Assembly: GCA_947649625.1 (NCBI GenBank)
Contig: CANSSJ010000009.1
Span: 1 to 47,769 of the forward strand
Length of the DNA: 47,769 nucleotides
Source: an uncultured Bacillota bacterium
GTDB taxonomy: Bacteria > Bacillota > Clostridia > Oscillospirales > Oscillospiraceae
Reading direction: 5' to 3'
In this document: positions 17,080 to 24,257 of the stretch, one piece after another
Position numbering within the stretch: position 1 is the stretch's first letter
Layout of the letters: each line of letters begins with the position of its first letter
Made by a program: the position numbers and the translations under genes
The notes under the pieces: generated by a model
Databases searched by the model: none
Told to the model about the DNA's origin: nothing
Seen by the model: only the letters and a program-made list of their open reading frames with translations

Positions 17080-18180
17080 TTACTTCGCGTAGGACCTGCC
17101 GGTGTCGATGGTCACCTTGCCGCCCTCGTAGCCCACATAGAAGTCCAGGGCCTTGCCCAGGTCCCGGAGCTTGAAATAGTTGCTCCCGCCGATCTTGTAG
17201 ACGGTCAGGCTGGCCTCTGTCCCGTCGATGACGATGGAATCGTTGGAACGGGAGGCGGTCTTGCTTTCAGAGGGCGCGCCAGCCAGCTCCTTGCCGGTGG
17301 CTTCGTATGGCTGGCCGGAGGTCACCGTCACCTTGCCGCCGCTGTAACCCACAGCGAACTGCTTCCCGGTGCCGTTGAGGACGGCGGCCACGTCACGGAT
17401 TTTGAAGTAGTTGCTGCCGCCGATCTTGTACACGGTGGGGCTCTGCTCCGCGCCGTTCACCATCAGCTTGTCGTTGGTGGGGTTGGCGGTCTTGACCCCG
17501 GCGGGCTGCTCGGGCTGGGGCGGCGTGGTGGGCTGGGAGGTATTACCTACGAGAATGGCACAGCTCCAGTCATCACCCGATACAACTACAAGAGTATTGG
17601 GGCCAAACATTTCCAGCAACGTGTCAGCGGACAACTTAGCCGCTGTCGTTTCAACTAACTTATAGTTTGAATCCATGTATGGCATATCGAAGCTAATGCC
17701 TGACCCATCAGGCCAGTGATTGAGATAAAATTGGTCGTTCATCCCCGAAGCAGTAACATGTAGGGGACCAGCGGTGTCGGCCGGCCAAAGAACATAATCT
17801 TCCTCGAACGACCACACTCGACCGTCATACACGCCGTCTCCCTCCGGGTCCGACCACGCTTCCAAGCCGAAGAAATGGAACTCCTCTCCGCCCTTGGTAA
17901 ATACCATTGTGTCACCCTTTGAGACTACGTACAAATTTGACACCGTATACGCATGGCTGTCTGTTTTGGTCAAGGACACCATCGAATATCCATCTTCATT
18001 TTCATAGGGATCAGAGAGATTCCAGTCGCGGACGGTAAATGTTCTTTCGCCCACATAAGCGTTGGGCTTGCCAGACACTTCCAGCTTGTAATTTGATTCC
18101 GCCGCAAATGCGGGGGCGGCCAATGCCAGGGAAAGTGCAAACGCCAGGGTCAGGGAAAACGCTTTTTTCAGTTTTCTCAT
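17080..18180 (-). CDS. Secreted protein with C-terminal stalk modules
   Basis: A 366-residue exported protein. Residues 1-27 are a signal peptide (RKLKK, hydrophobic core, AFA-AE). Residues 28-215 form a domain not recognised, rich in aromatic and acidic residues, with FTKGGEEFHFFG and HWPDGSGISFDM. After a TTPPQPEQPAG linker come two stalk modules (about residues 240-366). The stalk part is almost identical to that of the NlpC-like protein at 14.5-15.5 kb, but there it is N-terminal and here C-terminal. A surface-binding or sensor role is likely; no catalytic residues are obvious. The unknown N-terminal half is more A/T-rich in codon choice than its neighbours (for example 17560-17780), which may mean separate origin. 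Confidence 0.78.
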   Translation of the reverse strand: MRKLKKAFSLTLAFALSLALAAPAFAAESNYKLEVSGKPNAYVGERTFTVRDWNLSDPYENEDGYSMVSLTKTDSHAYTVSNLYVVSKGDTMVFTKGGEEFHFFGLEAWSDPEGDGVYDGRVWSFEEDYVLWPADTAGPLHVTASGMNDQFYLNHWPDGSGISFDMPYMDSNYKLVETTAAKLSADTLLEMFGPNTLVVVSGDDWSCAILVGNTSQPTTPPQPEQPAGVKTANPTNDKLMVNGAEQSPTVYKIGGSNYFKIRDVAAVLNGTGKQFAVGYSGGKVTVTSGQPYEATGKELAGAPSESKTASRSNDSIVIDGTEASLTVYKIGGSNYFKLRDLGKALDFYVGYEGGKVTIDTGRSYAK

Positions 18181-18212
18181 GGTTTGTACCTCTCTTTCTT
18201 TCTGAACGCCTT

Positions 18213-18286
18213 ATCCTTTGCATTGCAAAGGATAGAAAGGCGCCTTTCTATCCTTTGCATTGCAAAGGATAGAAAGGCGCCTTTCT
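18213..18286. repeat. Two tandem 37-bp units, each made of two palindromes
   Basis: The unit at 18213-18249 is repeated exactly at 18250-18286. Each contains a 21-bp palindrome (ATCCTTTGCA, one base, TGCAAAGGAT) and a perfect 16-bp palindrome AGAAAGGCGCCTTTCT. The block lies between the predicted promoter and the start codon of the secreted protein gene, so it would be transcribed into a leader of alternating hairpins. Confidence 0.85.
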
Positions 18287-18292
18287 AAATTT

Positions 18293-18321
18293 ATGATATC
18301 ACATTCATCCAATAATTGCAA
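18293..18321 (-). promoter_or_regulatory. Putative promoter of the second stalk-domain gene
   Basis: Reverse-strand TTGCAA and TATCAT separated by 17 bp, directly upstream of the tandem palindromes. Confidence 0.55.
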
Positions 18322-18352
18322 CAATATCATGTGCCAGACCACAGATTTTTTC

Positions 18353-18381
18353 TTGACCCGGCTGTCGAAGCATGGTATATT
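18353..18381 (+). promoter_or_regulatory. Strong promoter of the 20-codon ORF
   Basis: TTGACC at 18353-18358 and TATATT at 18376-18381 are separated by 17 bp, with TGG just before the -10 (extended -10). Predicted start is near 18388. Confidence 0.7.
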
Positions 18382-18423
18382 TTTGTAAGGACGCTGTCCA
18401 ATACAGGCGAGGCGGTTCAGCTA

Positions 18424-18442
18424 CACCACCCGAAAGGGGGTG
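18424..18442 (+). promoter_or_regulatory. Hairpin sequestering the ribosome binding site of the 20-codon ORF
   Basis: CACCACCC pairs with GGGGGTG (one bulged A) around a GAAA tetraloop. The right arm is the Shine-Dalgarno sequence (AAAGGGGGTGA) of the ORF at 18448, so translation would be inhibited when it is folded. Confidence 0.6.
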
Positions 18443-18447
18443 AGCGT

Positions 18448-18510
18448 ATGCCAATCACAGTTACATTCCACATCTTCGGTTGTACTGTGACCATACGTAT
18501 AAAACGCTGA
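18448..18510 (+). CDS. 20-residue peptide, candidate type I toxin (unknown)
   Basis: A 63-base ORF coding MPITVTFHIF followed by GCTVTIRIKR. The peptide alternates polar Thr/His with bulky hydrophobic residues and ends in a basic tail, so it looks like a short amphipathic strand or membrane-active peptide. I do not recognise the family. It is supported by its setting: an extended -10 promoter 66 bases upstream, a very strong ribosome binding site held in a hairpin, a hairpin starting at the stop codon, and a consensus promoter facing it from the other strand. That arrangement resembles type I toxin-antitoxin pairs such as txpA/ratA and bsrG/SR4, where the antisense RNA overlaps the toxin mRNA 3' end. 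Toxicity is inference only. Confidence 0.6.
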   Translation: MPITVTFHIFGCTVTIRIKR

Positions 18511-18592
18511 AAACCGCCACCCCGGAACGGTGACGGTTTTCTCTTGAAAATCTAAACCCCGGGCTGAACCGTCTTGCGGACGGCGTCCCTCT
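18505..18592 (-). ncRNA. Candidate antisense RNA facing the 20-codon ORF
   Basis: The perfect promoter at 18599-18627 reads toward the small ORF. The predicted transcript of about 85 nt would begin near 18592, form a 5' hairpin (CCGTC with GACGG, about 18570-18584) and end at the hairpin of 18510-18543, so it overlaps the 3' end of the ORF transcript. No ORF with a ribosome binding site lies on it. Confidence 0.45.
18510..18543. terminator. Hairpin terminator shared by the small ORF and the facing RNA
   Basis: AAAACCGCCACC pairs with GGTGACGGTTTT (one mismatch). On the plus strand TTTTCTCTT follows; on the reverse strand TTTTCAGCGTTTT follows. The stem begins at the ORF's stop codon. Confidence 0.7.
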
Positions 18593-18598
18593 ATATTT

Positions 18599-18627
18599 AT
18601 TATACCTCCGCCCTGACAGTTTGTCAA
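18599..18627 (-). promoter_or_regulatory. Perfect consensus promoter directed toward the 20-codon ORF
   Basis: Reverse-strand TTGACA, 17 bp, TATAAT: both hexamers match consensus exactly. The -35 box is part of the stem of the plus-strand terminator at 18609-18638. No protein gene lies immediately downstream on this strand, which is why it is taken as an RNA promoter. Confidence 0.75.
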
Positions 18628-18638
18628 GGCGGTTTTTT
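18609..18638 (+). terminator. Second plus-strand terminator after the small ORF
   Basis: CCGCC-TGAC and GTCA-GGCGG arms around a short loop, followed by TTTTTT on the plus strand. It would stop read-through of the small ORF transcript into the antisense of the gamma-glutamyltransferase gene. In the other direction it may help end that gene, though no U-run follows there. Confidence 0.7.
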
Positions 18639-20265
18639 ACCACGCCGCAATGGTCCCGTCGCACCGGGGCTCGGTGCCGCCGATGAGCAGGCCGTTCTCG
18701 GTCCTCCAGATGATCTGCCCCCGGCCCATGTCGATCCGGTCGTCGATGACCTCCACCTGGTGGCCCATTTCGGCCAGAGCTTCGGCGATCTCCGGCCCGG
18801 CCTCCCGCTCCAGCTGGATATGCTTCCCCCCGACCCACTGCACCCGGGGGGCGTCCAGGGCCTCCTGGGGGTTCATATGGTAGTCGATGGTGTTCACCAG
18901 CACCTCCACGTGCCCCTGGGGCTGCATAAAGGCCCCCATCACCCCGAAGGGGCCAACGGCCTCCCCGTCCTTCATCAAAAACCCGGGGACGATGGTGTGG
19001 TAGGACTTCTTCCCCCCGGCAAGGCAGTTGTCGCTCTCCGGGTCCAGGGAGAAGTTGGCCCCCCGGTTTTGCAGGGAGATGCCCGTCCCGGGAATCGCCA
19101 CCCCCGCGCCGAAGGTGGTGTAATTGCTCTGGATCCAGGACACCATGTTGCCCTCAGAATCGGCGGTACACAGGTAGATGGTGCCCCCGCAGGAGGGGTC
19201 CCCCGCCTCGGGGGTGAGGGCTCGGTCGGTGATGAGGCCCCGCCGGCGGGCGGTGTACTCCTCGGACAGCATGTCCTCCACCTTTGTCCGCATGTACCGG
19301 GGGTCGGCCACGTAGGTCTTTGTGTCGGCGAAGGCCAGCTTGATGGCCTCCATGATCTTGTGGTAGGTGTCGGCGCTCTCCCGCTCGGGAGACAGCTCCA
19401 GTCCGTTGAGGATATTCAGCGCCATCAGCACGGTGATCCCGTGGCCGTTGGGCGGGATCTCGCAGACGGTGTACCCCCGGTAATCGGCGGTGATGGGTTC
19501 CACCCACTCCGGGCGGTAATTGCGGAAGTCCTCCTCGGTGAAGTATCCCCCCGTCTCCCGGCTGAACGCCACGATCTTCTCCATCAGCGGCCCCCGGTAG
19601 TAGCTCTCGCAGCCGGTGGCGGCCAGCTCCTCCAGGGTGTCGGCGTACTCCTCCCACCGGAACAGGTCCCCCGCCCCGTAGGGGCTCCCGTCCTCCTTCA
19701 TGAAGGACTTCCACCAATAGGCGTAGGGCGCGGGGTCGGCCTCCATGGCCTTTTTGATCCGCCGGGAGTCCCTGGCCCACTGAAAGGCTACATTAACGGG
19801 GACCGGCGCCCCCTGCCGGGCGTAGCGAACAGCTGGGGCGAACAGCTCATCCAGCGGCTTTGTTCCAAACCGCCGGTTGAGCTCCGCCCATCCGGCGGGA
19901 GCCCCGGGGACCATGGTGGGCAGCCAGCCAGCCTTGGGCATCTCTGTAAAGCCTGATTCCCTTACGGTATCTGCACTGAGGGCCGCCGGGGCCACTCCGC
20001 TGGCGTTGAGGCCATAGAGGCGTTTCTCCTTCTCCACCCACACCAGGGCAAAGGCGTCGGAGCCCAGACCGTTCCCCGTGGGCTCAAAGAGGGGCATCCC
20101 CGCCGCCATCGCCACGGCGGCGTCCATGGCGTTGCCGCCGTTTTTCAGCACCTCCAGCCCCACCTGAGCCCCCAGGGGCACCGAGGTGCAGGCCATCCCG
20201 TTTCTGGCATAGACCACATTTCTCCGGGAAGGGTATGTATACTTGCAGGGGTCAAACCGGGGCAT
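18637..20265 (-). CDS. Gamma-glutamyltransferase family protein
   Basis: A 542-residue member of the Ntn-hydrolase gamma-glutamyltransferase family, which cleaves gamma-glutamyl bonds (glutathione, gamma-glutamyl peptides) after self-cleavage at a conserved Thr. Family landmarks are GGNAMDAAVAMA near residue 45, PTGNGLGSDAF, the proposed nucleophile region CGGTIYLCTADSEGNMVSWIQS with the Thr of GGT as cleavage point, and GGKKSYHTIVPGF with PFGVMGAFMQPQGH. There is no signal peptide, so it is probably cytoplasmic, unlike secreted GGTs; this resembles the YwrD-type branch. The ribosome binding site is TAAGGAGATGAGG. The actual substrate is not known. Confidence 0.88.
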   Translation of the reverse strand: MPRFDPCKYTYPSRRNVVYARNGMACTSVPLGAQVGLEVLKNGGNAMDAAVAMAAGMPLFEPTGNGLGSDAFALVWVEKEKRLYGLNASGVAPAALSADTVRESGFTEMPKAGWLPTMVPGAPAGWAELNRRFGTKPLDELFAPAVRYARQGAPVPVNVAFQWARDSRRIKKAMEADPAPYAYWWKSFMKEDGSPYGAGDLFRWEEYADTLEELAATGCESYYRGPLMEKIVAFSRETGGYFTEEDFRNYRPEWVEPITADYRGYTVCEIPPNGHGITVLMALNILNGLELSPERESADTYHKIMEAIKLAFADTKTYVADPRYMRTKVEDMLSEEYTARRRGLITDRALTPEAGDPSCGGTIYLCTADSEGNMVSWIQSNYTTFGAGVAIPGTGISLQNRGANFSLDPESDNCLAGGKKSYHTIVPGFLMKDGEAVGPFGVMGAFMQPQGHVEVLVNTIDYHMNPQEALDAPRVQWVGGKHIQLEREAGPEIAEALAEMGHQVEVIDDRIDMGRGQIIWRTENGLLIGGTEPRCDGTIAAW

Positions 20266-20299
20266 GTCCTCATCTCCTTAAAGGTATCAATTTGATCTG

Positions 20300-20324
20300 T
20301 TTCCCCGCCCTCCGGGCGGGGAAA
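20300..20324. other. GC hairpin between the J-domain gene and the GGT-like gene
   Basis: TTTCCCCGCCC and GGGCGGGGAAA around a 3-base loop, without a clear U-run on either strand. It could be a weak terminator or a processing/stability hairpin between cotranscribed genes. Confidence 0.5.
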
Positions 20325-20333
20325 CGCTGTGAA

Positions 20334-22355
20334 TTAACCGCTCACCTTCAGCCACGGGTAAAACAGACTGACGATCCCCAGCGGGTTATCGCTCCCGTCC
20401 TTCCAGTGGAGAAGCCGGTAGAAGCTGATCTGCTCCTCTGAGCCGCCGTTTTGCCAGAAGTCCCCGGGGACGCAGTAGACGGAGGTCCCTTTCAGGTTGA
20501 CATAATACTCCAGGGCGGTCCTGCCCTCGCCGTCCAGTCCGTAGAGCTTACAGCACTCCTCCCCCTTTATCTCGGCCATTCCGCCCTTTGTCAGGGTGTA
20601 GGGGGTCTCCCCGTCCTGGAGGAAGTCCCGGTCCAGCTCCAGCTCCTTCAGCAGCTGCCCGCAGCAGGCGTGGGCGAAGTCATTTTCGTACAGGGCGCGG
20701 ACCCCTTCGGAGACGAAGGCTCCGTCGGCGGGCTTCCAGTCGGTGAGGATCAGCCTGCCTTCTTTCATCTGGCGGCTGCACAGCACGATCTCGACCTCTG
20801 GAACACGGGCCTGATACCATTTTTCCCGGGACAGCTCCTCCAGCAGCGCCCCCAGTCCGGTGATGGCCTCCCCCGCCCCATAGGCGGGCAGGGCAACAAG
20901 GAAGGTGCCGCTGGTCTCTCCCCGTTTCAGCCCCCGGTCCGTGTTGTACACTTCGATGGTCGTGTTCGCGTTGGCAAAGTCCTTCAGCGCCCACAGCACC
21001 ATCATCTCGGGGAGATTGGTGCTATAACCCGGTTTTCCGCTCTTCTGATCCCGCGCACCGTCTGGTCCGGCCAAAAATACCTTTGCCGTGTCAGGCTCCA
21101 GGTAAAACAGATTTCCGTTTTCCTCGGTAGCGTACTGGCTGTTCCGGTTGTAGATGGAGCCCACCTCCAGGCCGAAGTCCTCCTGGATATACCGGCACAC
21201 CTGCTCCCGGGGGTCTTTGGTGGGCAGTAGCTTTTTGATATCAAGCCGAGGGGCGGACCGCACCCAGTACATCACCCCGATTAACGCCAGGACGCACACA
21301 GAACCCAGAATAACAGACCGCCGCTCCTGCTTCCTGCTGACCTTCTGGCCTCTGGCCCGCCGCTCCAGATTTCCGGTCTTTACCACCTTCCGGACCACCC
21401 AGAGGACCCAGACTAGGCTTAAACTGACGAAAAGAGCGGGAATCAGCCCCAGGTCCAGCAGCGGGCCAAGGATAAAGGGGAACACAAGGCCCAGGACCAA
21501 ACCTAAAACCATGAGGAACCGCTCGTGGTTCTTCTCCCTGTTTTTTTCCCTCCAAGCGGGCAGGAGCATCTGATACAGGGGCCGCAGCTCGGGCCGGGCC
21601 ACCCCCTTGTCGAAGCCGTAGGCCAGGAACAGGGCCAGCCGCACCTCCTGGGACAGTTGTCTTGTACTGACGAAGTCCTCCAGGCCAAAGACCAGGTCCA
21701 GGCCGCCCTTGGCCTGCTGGAACAGGGGGCTCTGGAAAAACTTCTGCCACTCCTCCGCCCCGGTCCGGGCGTTGTACATCATCTCAATGGTGTGGAGGAT
21801 GGTCTCGGTGCTCTGCCACCGGAACTGCTCCTGGCCGAAGCGGTCCCGCCGCTCCTGTTCATAGGTGTGCCGCTGCTCCCGGCGACGTTCCTCACCCCGG
21901 CGGCGGCGGGCCTCCGCCCGCTCCGCCTCCCCCTCGGCAAAGAGGCGCTCAAAGTCAAAGTCCTGCTCCTCCTCTTGTGGAGGACGGGGCGGCGCATCGT
22001 TCTCCTCCAGCAGCCGGTCGAAATCGAAATCCTGCTCTTCCTCCGCACCTTGGAGCCTGCGCGGGTCCTCTTCCCCGCTCCCCAGAAGCGCGTCAAAGTC
22101 AAAGTCCTCCTCTTCCTCCGGGGGACGGGGCTGCGGAGCGGGACCCTCCGTCTGAGGCTCAGGGGGCTGTTCCCCGGTCTGGCGCTTGCGCTGGCGGGCC
22201 ATGCGGCTGGCCAGCTGATAGGCGGAGTGGAGGCGCTGGAACCCCTCCGGGTCCTCCTCCGGGTGGGTGGTTTTCAGCTTTTCGGCGTAGGCGTGGCGGA
22301 CCTCCGGCAGCTCGGAGGGGCCGGGCAGGCCCAGCTGGCTCCAGGGCCAGCTCAT
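20334..22355 (-). CDS. Membrane-anchored J-domain protein, partner of the Hsp70 homologue
   Basis: A 673-residue protein. Residues 1-52 are a J-like domain (LPEVRHAYAEKLKTTH, then HPEEDPEGFQRLHSAYQLA) with HPE instead of the usual HPD. Residues 53-160 are a disordered acidic linker carrying three copies of an EEE-DFDF-LL motif (about 80-91, 105-116, 128-139). Then come a charged helical stretch, two or three membrane helices (about 285-325 and 350-370) and a C-terminal extracytoplasmic domain of about 290 residues with no recognised fold. Its ATG overlaps the Hsp70 gene's TGA (ATGA). This matches the E. coli HscC and DjlB/DjlC pairing, where a membrane J protein serves a specialised Hsp70. 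The task of the pair is unknown. Confidence 0.8.
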   Translation of the reverse strand: MSWPWSQLGLPGPSELPEVRHAYAEKLKTTHPEEDPEGFQRLHSAYQLASRMARQRKRQTGEQPPEPQTEGPAPQPRPPEEEEDFDFDALLGSGEEDPRRLQGAEEEQDFDFDRLLEENDAPPRPPQEEEQDFDFERLFAEGEAERAEARRRRGEERRREQRHTYEQERRDRFGQEQFRWQSTETILHTIEMMYNARTGAEEWQKFFQSPLFQQAKGGLDLVFGLEDFVSTRQLSQEVRLALFLAYGFDKGVARPELRPLYQMLLPAWREKNREKNHERFLMVLGLVLGLVFPFILGPLLDLGLIPALFVSLSLVWVLWVVRKVVKTGNLERRARGQKVSRKQERRSVILGSVCVLALIGVMYWVRSAPRLDIKKLLPTKDPREQVCRYIQEDFGLEVGSIYNRNSQYATEENGNLFYLEPDTAKVFLAGPDGARDQKSGKPGYSTNLPEMMVLWALKDFANANTTIEVYNTDRGLKRGETSGTFLVALPAYGAGEAITGLGALLEELSREKWYQARVPEVEIVLCSRQMKEGRLILTDWKPADGAFVSEGVRALYENDFAHACCGQLLKELELDRDFLQDGETPYTLTKGGMAEIKGEECCKLYGLDGEGRTALEYYVNLKGTSVYCVPGDFWQNGGSEEQISFYRLLHWKDGSDNPLGIVSLFYPWLKVSG

Positions 22356-24091
22356 AGCTCCTCCTCCTCATCCCGGGCCAGGGGGTCCAGGTCCAGGGGC
22401 GGCAGATCACCCAGCCCGATATAGGCCTCCGCCTGGTCGAAGAAGGCGGCTGTCTTTCGGCTGGCTTTGGCAATGCGCAGGCTCTCCTGGGTGGACAGCT
22501 GCATCTGATACCAGTCCAGGGCGGCGGCCACCTGGTCCCGCATCTGGCCTACCGTCATGGCGTACAGCCGCTCTCCCCGGGCGATGAGGGTACGGGGGCC
22601 CTCCTGATCCCGGGGGTGCATTTTTAACGCCTCCAGTTCCTTCAGGCGCTGCTCCACCTCCTCCTCGGTCATGCCCGAGCCCTGGAGGACCAGACGGGCG
22701 GACTGTCCCTCCTTGGATACCACGTCCACCTCCAGCAGGCCGTTGATGTCGTAGGTAAAGCGCACCCGGACATACTGCTGTCCCCGGGGCCCAGGAGGCA
22801 CTGCGATCTCCAGGTGGCCCAAATAGGTATTGTCGTCACAGTAGCGCTGCTCCCCCTGGTACACCTTCACGTCGATGGCCCGCTGGTTGTCCCGGGCGGT
22901 GTAGTAGGTGCCCTCCTTACTGGTGGGCAGCACGCTGTTGCGCTCGATGATGGGGGACATGAGGGCCTTGTCGGGCTGGGCCTCGTTCAAAACGTTAATG
23001 CCCAGGGTGAAGGGGCACACGTCGGTGAGCACCAGTTCCCGCAGGTCGGCGGCCCGGGCCTTCATGCCGGAGCAGATGCCCGCCCCCACGGCGATTGCGG
23101 TGTCTGGCCGGGTCCCGCCGGCTGGCTCCCGGCCCAGAGCCCTGGCGATGTACCGGCGCACCGCCGGCATGTGGCTGGAGCCCCCCACCATCACCAGCTC
23201 GTCCAGCTCCCCCGCCCCCAGGCCGGCGTCCATGAACACCTTGCGCACCGGGGCCAGCATCCGCTGGAACAGAGCGCCGCTCTTGCGGATGACCCACTCG
23301 TGGGTGAGGGCCAGGGAGGCGGAAATTTCCTCGTCGGACACCGCCATGATCACCGGCTCCTGGCTGGTGAGGGCCATTTTGCAGGTCTCCGCCTGACGGA
23401 TCAGGGTCTCCTGCCGCTGGCGGGACAGGCCGTCGAAATTGAGATTGCAGTCCTGGCAGAAGCCCCGGGCGATGAGCTCGTCGAAGTCCCGGCCCCCCAG
23501 GAAGTTGTCCCCGCTGACGGCGGTGACGCTGACCACGTTGTCAAACCGCTCCACCAGGGAGACGTCCAGGGTGCCGCCGCCGAAGTCGAAGACCAGACAC
23601 ACCTTGTCCTCGTCCCCCTCGCCGATGTGGCCGGCCACCGCGGCGGCGGAGGGCTCGTTGACCAGCCGCTCCACCGTCAGCCCGGCCAGGGCTCCGGCCC
23701 GCTTGGTGGCCGCCCGCTGGGCCTCGGCGAAGTAGGCGGGCACGCTGACCACCGCCTCGTCCACCACCTCGCCTAAATAGGCCTCCGCGTCCTCCCGCAG
23801 GCGGCGCAGGACAAAGGAGGACAGGTCCTCCGCCGTGAAAATCCGGCCTCCCAGCTCGTACCGGCGGCTGGTGCCCATGGCCCGCTTGAAGCCGGCGGCG
23901 GTGCGCTCCGGGTTGGTAATCAGCCGGTCCCGGGCCGCCGCCCCCACCAGGATAGAGCCGTCGTCGTCCACGCTGACCACGCTGGGGGTCAGATACTCCC
24001 CAAGACTGTTGGGGATCAGCTCGCTTTTCCCGCCGCGCCACACAGCCGCCAGGCTGTTGGTGGTGCCCAGATCAATACCTATTATGGCCAT
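22352..24091 (-). CDS. Hsp70-family chaperone (HscC-like)
   Basis: A 579-residue Hsp70, shorter than DnaK (about 610-640) and close to HscC. The ATPase domain shows GIDLGTTNSLAAVW, VVSVPAYFAEAQRAATKRAG, NEPSAAAVAGH, FDFGGGTLDVSLVE and MVGGSSHMPAVRR. The substrate-binding domain follows from about residue 370 (DVCPFTLGINVLN, then IPRNSVLP-like IIERNSVLPTS). The helical lid is short and the acidic end reads DEEEEL without DnaK's EVKD tail. It is the first gene of an operon with the membrane J-domain protein, so it probably works at the membrane on a special client rather than as general DnaK. No CIRCE element was seen upstream. Confidence 0.9.
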   Translation of the reverse strand: MAIIGIDLGTTNSLAAVWRGGKSELIPNSLGEYLTPSVVSVDDDGSILVGAAARDRLITNPERTAAGFKRAMGTSRRYELGGRIFTAEDLSSFVLRRLREDAEAYLGEVVDEAVVSVPAYFAEAQRAATKRAGALAGLTVERLVNEPSAAAVAGHIGEGDEDKVCLVFDFGGGTLDVSLVERFDNVVSVTAVSGDNFLGGRDFDELIARGFCQDCNLNFDGLSRQRQETLIRQAETCKMALTSQEPVIMAVSDEEISASLALTHEWVIRKSGALFQRMLAPVRKVFMDAGLGAGELDELVMVGGSSHMPAVRRYIARALGREPAGGTRPDTAIAVGAGICSGMKARAADLRELVLTDVCPFTLGINVLNEAQPDKALMSPIIERNSVLPTSKEGTYYTARDNQRAIDVKVYQGEQRYCDDNTYLGHLEIAVPPGPRGQQYVRVRFTYDINGLLEVDVVSKEGQSARLVLQGSGMTEEEVEQRLKELEALKMHPRDQEGPRTLIARGERLYAMTVGQMRDQVAAALDWYQMQLSTQESLRIAKASRKTAAFFDQAEAYIGLGDLPPLDLDPLARDEEEEL

Positions 24092-24140
24092 TCCCGCTCA
24101 CCTGCTCACATCGCCCGGAAGGGCGTTTTTTGTCTGCTTT

Positions 24141-24169
24141 ATTATAGCGCCTCATTGGGGAAAAATCAA
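24141..24169 (-). promoter_or_regulatory. Promoter of the Hsp70/J-protein operon
   Basis: Reverse-strand TTGATT and TATAAT separated by 17 bp, 50 bases upstream of the start codon. It is divergent from the aminotransferase promoter beginning 22 bases away. Confidence 0.65.
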
Positions 24170-24191
24170 CAGGAAGGCGGGTACGCGGTGA

Positions 24192-24220
24192 TTGACAGCA
24201 CGCAGAAACGGTGTTAGAGT
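24192..24220 (+). promoter_or_regulatory. Promoter of the MalY/PatB aminotransferase gene
   Basis: TTGACA and TAGAGT separated by 17 bp, with TGT just before the -10 (extended -10). Confidence 0.65.
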
Positions 24221-24257
24221 AGGAACGAGTGATACCGACAGAAAAGGAGCTGCAATC

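Noticed and set aside
14094-17174. Very long open frame on the plus strand (1026 codons) across glpK and the NlpC-like gene
   Set aside because: It is antisense to well-supported genes and consists of Gly/Val/Leu/His-rich sequence typical of GC-rich shadow frames, with no ribosome binding site or motif.
18213-18286. CRISPR-like tandem repeat
   Set aside because: Only two abutting units with no spacers and no cas genes.
18316-18447. Longer 64-codon version of the small ORF starting at 18316
   Set aside because: That start lies upstream of the predicted promoter and has no ribosome binding site; the strong site is at 18433-18443.
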